Of a stretch of 6,863 nt of DNA, positions 5,703 through 6,863 are shown in pieces. The notes beneath the pieces were generated by a model. That model was not told the DNA's origin. It made no database searches and saw only the letters and a program-made list of their open reading frames with translations. Numbering within the stretch: position 1 is the stretch's first letter; every line of letters starts with the position of its first letter. The stretch comes from an uncultured Flavobacteriales bacterium. GTDB lineage: Bacteria > Bacteroidota > Bacteroidia > Flavobacteriales > Schleiferiaceae. The translations under genes were made by a program, and so were the position numbers. The stretch is taken from positions 1-6,863 of the forward strand of contig CAIJMB010000128.1 in assembly GCA_903821715.1 (NCBI GenBank), in the 5' to 3' direction.

Positions 5703-6778
5703 TCGTCGGCTCCTTGCTTGAGGCGCTCGGCGTGGTCGGCAACGCGCAGGCCCTCGATGAGGGTCTTGAGGTCGCCGTTCATCACGTCGGGCAGGTTGTA
5801 CACGGTGAGCCCGATACGGTGGTCCGTCACCCGGCTCTGCGGAAAGTTGTAGGTGCGGATCTTCGCACTGCGGTCTCCAGTACTTACCAGCGACTTGCGG
5901 TGCTCAGCTACTGCGGCGTCGCGCTCTGCGCGGGCCTTGTCCCAAATTCGTGCACGAAGCACGGTGAGGGCCCGGTCGTAGTTCTGGTGCTGCGAACGTC
6001 CGTCTTGGCATTCCACCACAATTCCGGTCGGAAAGTGCGTAAGGCGAACGCCCGATTCCGTTTTGTTGACGTGCTGCCCTCCTGCCCCACTTGAGCGAAA
6101 GGTGTCCTTGCGAATGTCCACGTCACGGATCTGCACGTCCAGTTCGTCAGCCTCGGGCAGCACCGCCACTGTCGCCGCCGAAGTGTGCACGCGGCCTTGG
6201 CTTTCGGTGGCCGGAACCCGCTGCACGCGGTGCACTCCGCTCTCAAACTTGAGGATTCCGTATACCTGCTCGCCGCGGATTTGGACGCTCGCTTCTTTGA
6301 TTCCACCCACGGAACCTTCAGTGAGGCTAAGCATTTCGGTATTCCAGCCCTTTTCTTCGGCGAAGCGCAAGTAGGCACGAAGTAGCTCGCCTGCGAAGAG
6401 CCCGGCTTCGTCCCCACCGGTTCCGGCGCGGACTTCAAGAACGGCATCCTTAGCGTCCTCAGGATCCTTGGGAATCAGCAGTTCTTTGATCTCCGTCTCA
6501 AGTGCCGCAATGCGTTGGCGGGCCGTATCAAATTCGTCTTGGGCCATCTCGCGCATTTCGGGATCCTTTTCGGATTCGAGCATGTGCTGGGCCTCGTCAC
6601 GGTTGGCGAGCGCCTCGAGGTAGCGCGCACGCGCTTGAACGAGTTCGTCGAGCTCTTTGTACTCCCGGTTGAGGCGCACAAATCGCGCAGGATCCGCCGC
6701 CAACTCCGGAGTCATGAGCTGGTCGTGCACATCTTGGTGCCGAATCCAAATGGCTTGGAGTTTCTCTACAAGGTTCAT
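5699..6778 (-). CDS. prfA: Peptide chain release factor 1
   Basis: This 359-residue class-I release factor recognises UAA and UAG at the ribosomal A site and triggers peptide release. The N-terminal helical domain (about 1-105) is followed by the core beginning DAVLEVRAGTGGDEAGLF. The tripeptide anticodon is PAT (189-191, RVPATESQGRVHTS), which marks RF1 rather than RF2. The catalytic GGQ is at 233-235 in SSGAGGQHVNKTES, and its Gln is the usual target of PrmC methylation. The C-terminal domain has the family RSAKIRTYNFPQSRVTDHR segment. The length is standard. The ATG at 6778 overlaps the TGA of the upstream frame (ATGA) and the prfA TGA overlaps pyrF in the same way, so it is the middle gene of a tightly coupled run. 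The gene itself ends in UGA, which RF1 does not read. Confidence 0.98.
   Translation of the reverse strand: MNLVEKLQAIWIRHQDVHDQLMTPELAADPARFVRLNREYKELDELVQARARYLEALANRDEAQHMLESEKDPEMREMAQDEFDTARQRIAALETEIKELLIPKDPEDAKDAVLEVRAGTGGDEAGLFAGELLRAYLRFAEEKGWNTEMLSLTEGSVGGIKEASVQIRGEQVYGILKFESGVHRVQRVPATESQGRVHTSAATVAVLPEADELDVQIRDVDIRKDTFRSSGAGGQHVNKTESGVRLTHFPTGIVVECQDGRSQHQNYDRALTVLRARIWDKARAERDAAVAEHRKSLVSTGDRSAKIRTYNFPQSRVTDHRIGLTVYNLPDVMNGDLKTLIEGLRVADHAERLKQGADE
5710..5715 (-). promoter_or_regulatory. Shine-Dalgarno-like AAGGAG before pyrF
   Basis: The minus strand reads AAGGAG seven bases before the pyrF ATG. It is formed by the prfA codons for Lys-Gln-Gly-Ala near the C-terminus, so it may be coincidental. 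In this phylum such sites usually have little effect, and coupling through the ATGA overlap is the more likely initiation route. Confidence 0.35.
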
Positions 6779-6863
6779 GCGCGGCGGTAGGTGTGAATTC
6801 CGTCGGGCGCGTGCACCTCGACCTCGGGGGTTGCTGAAGCCTCCACGCGGCCTACAATTTGGG
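6775..6863 (-). CDS. 3' end of an upstream gene, possibly purM (AIR synthase)
   Basis: A frame open to the window edge encodes the last 28 residues of a protein, beginning QIVGRVEAS, continuing PEVEVHAPDGIHTY and ending RRA. Its TGA overlaps the prfA ATG as ATGA, the same arrangement as prfA/pyrF, which supports a real coding end. The IVGRVE strand followed by a short beta hairpin resembles the C-terminus of phosphoribosylformylglycinamidine cyclo-ligase (PurM). As I recall, purM stands just upstream of prfA-pyrF in other Bacteroidota. With 28 residues the product is a guess; the coding status is more secure. Confidence 0.55.
   Translation of the reverse strand, partial: QIVGRVEASATPEVEVHAPDGIHTYRRA

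Noticed and set aside
5597..6094. 165-codon plus-strand frame, and a 179-codon minus-strand frame at 5908-6447
   Set aside because: Both lie within or mostly within prfA in other frames. The prfA protein is complete, with PAT and GGQ motifs, and the shadow translations are rich in Ser, Arg and Cys without family features.

Overview
The window looks like a chromosomal segment from a member of the Bacteroidota, most likely a Flavobacteriales-type bacterium. The reasons are gene order (rpsU, xerC, hpf in one direction), start codons that mostly lack a Shine-Dalgarno sequence, a rpsU gene that by contrast has a very strong one, TAnnTTTG promoter cores, and family-typical protein sequences. The exact lineage cannot be fixed from this sequence. 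Every gene I can support is on the minus strand, so transcription runs from the high-coordinate end to the low-coordinate end. No CRISPR array, insertion sequence, tRNA or rRNA was seen.

Read in the direction of transcription, the right end (6863 to about 4890) is a tight housekeeping run. It holds the last 28 codons of a probable purM-like gene, then prfA (peptide chain release factor 1), then pyrF (orotidine 5'-phosphate decarboxylase). These are joined by ATGA overlaps. They are followed by an RmlD-type SDR reductase whose best start is a GTG that overlaps the pyrF stop, not the far-upstream ATG. This section is GC-rich.

The middle (3977 to 1437) holds a LeuT-like neurotransmitter:sodium symporter (NSS) with an unusual roughly 100-residue insert before its last membrane helix. 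A 45-codon single-span membrane peptide follows, resembling the small subunits (MetS type) that accompany bacterial NSS transporters. Next is a membrane-anchored protein with degenerate ComEA-like helix-hairpin-helix repeats. The three are spaced by +1 and overlapping stop/start codons, so they are very probably translated in a coupled way. The transporter is visibly more AT-rich than the genes around prfA.

The left end (1433 to 1) is a translation and chromosome-maintenance cluster. rpsU (ribosomal protein bS21) has its own candidate promoter and a strong Shine-Dalgarno site. It is closed by an intrinsic terminator whose U-tract touches the ATG of xerC. xerC (tyrosine recombinase for chromosome dimer resolution) is followed 26 bases later by hpf (ribosome hibernation factor), which runs off the window edge.

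No wholly new system is evident. The most interesting items are the rpsU control region, the terminator directly abutting xerC, the NSS insert with a barrel-sandwich-hybrid-like sequence, and the small NSS partner gene.
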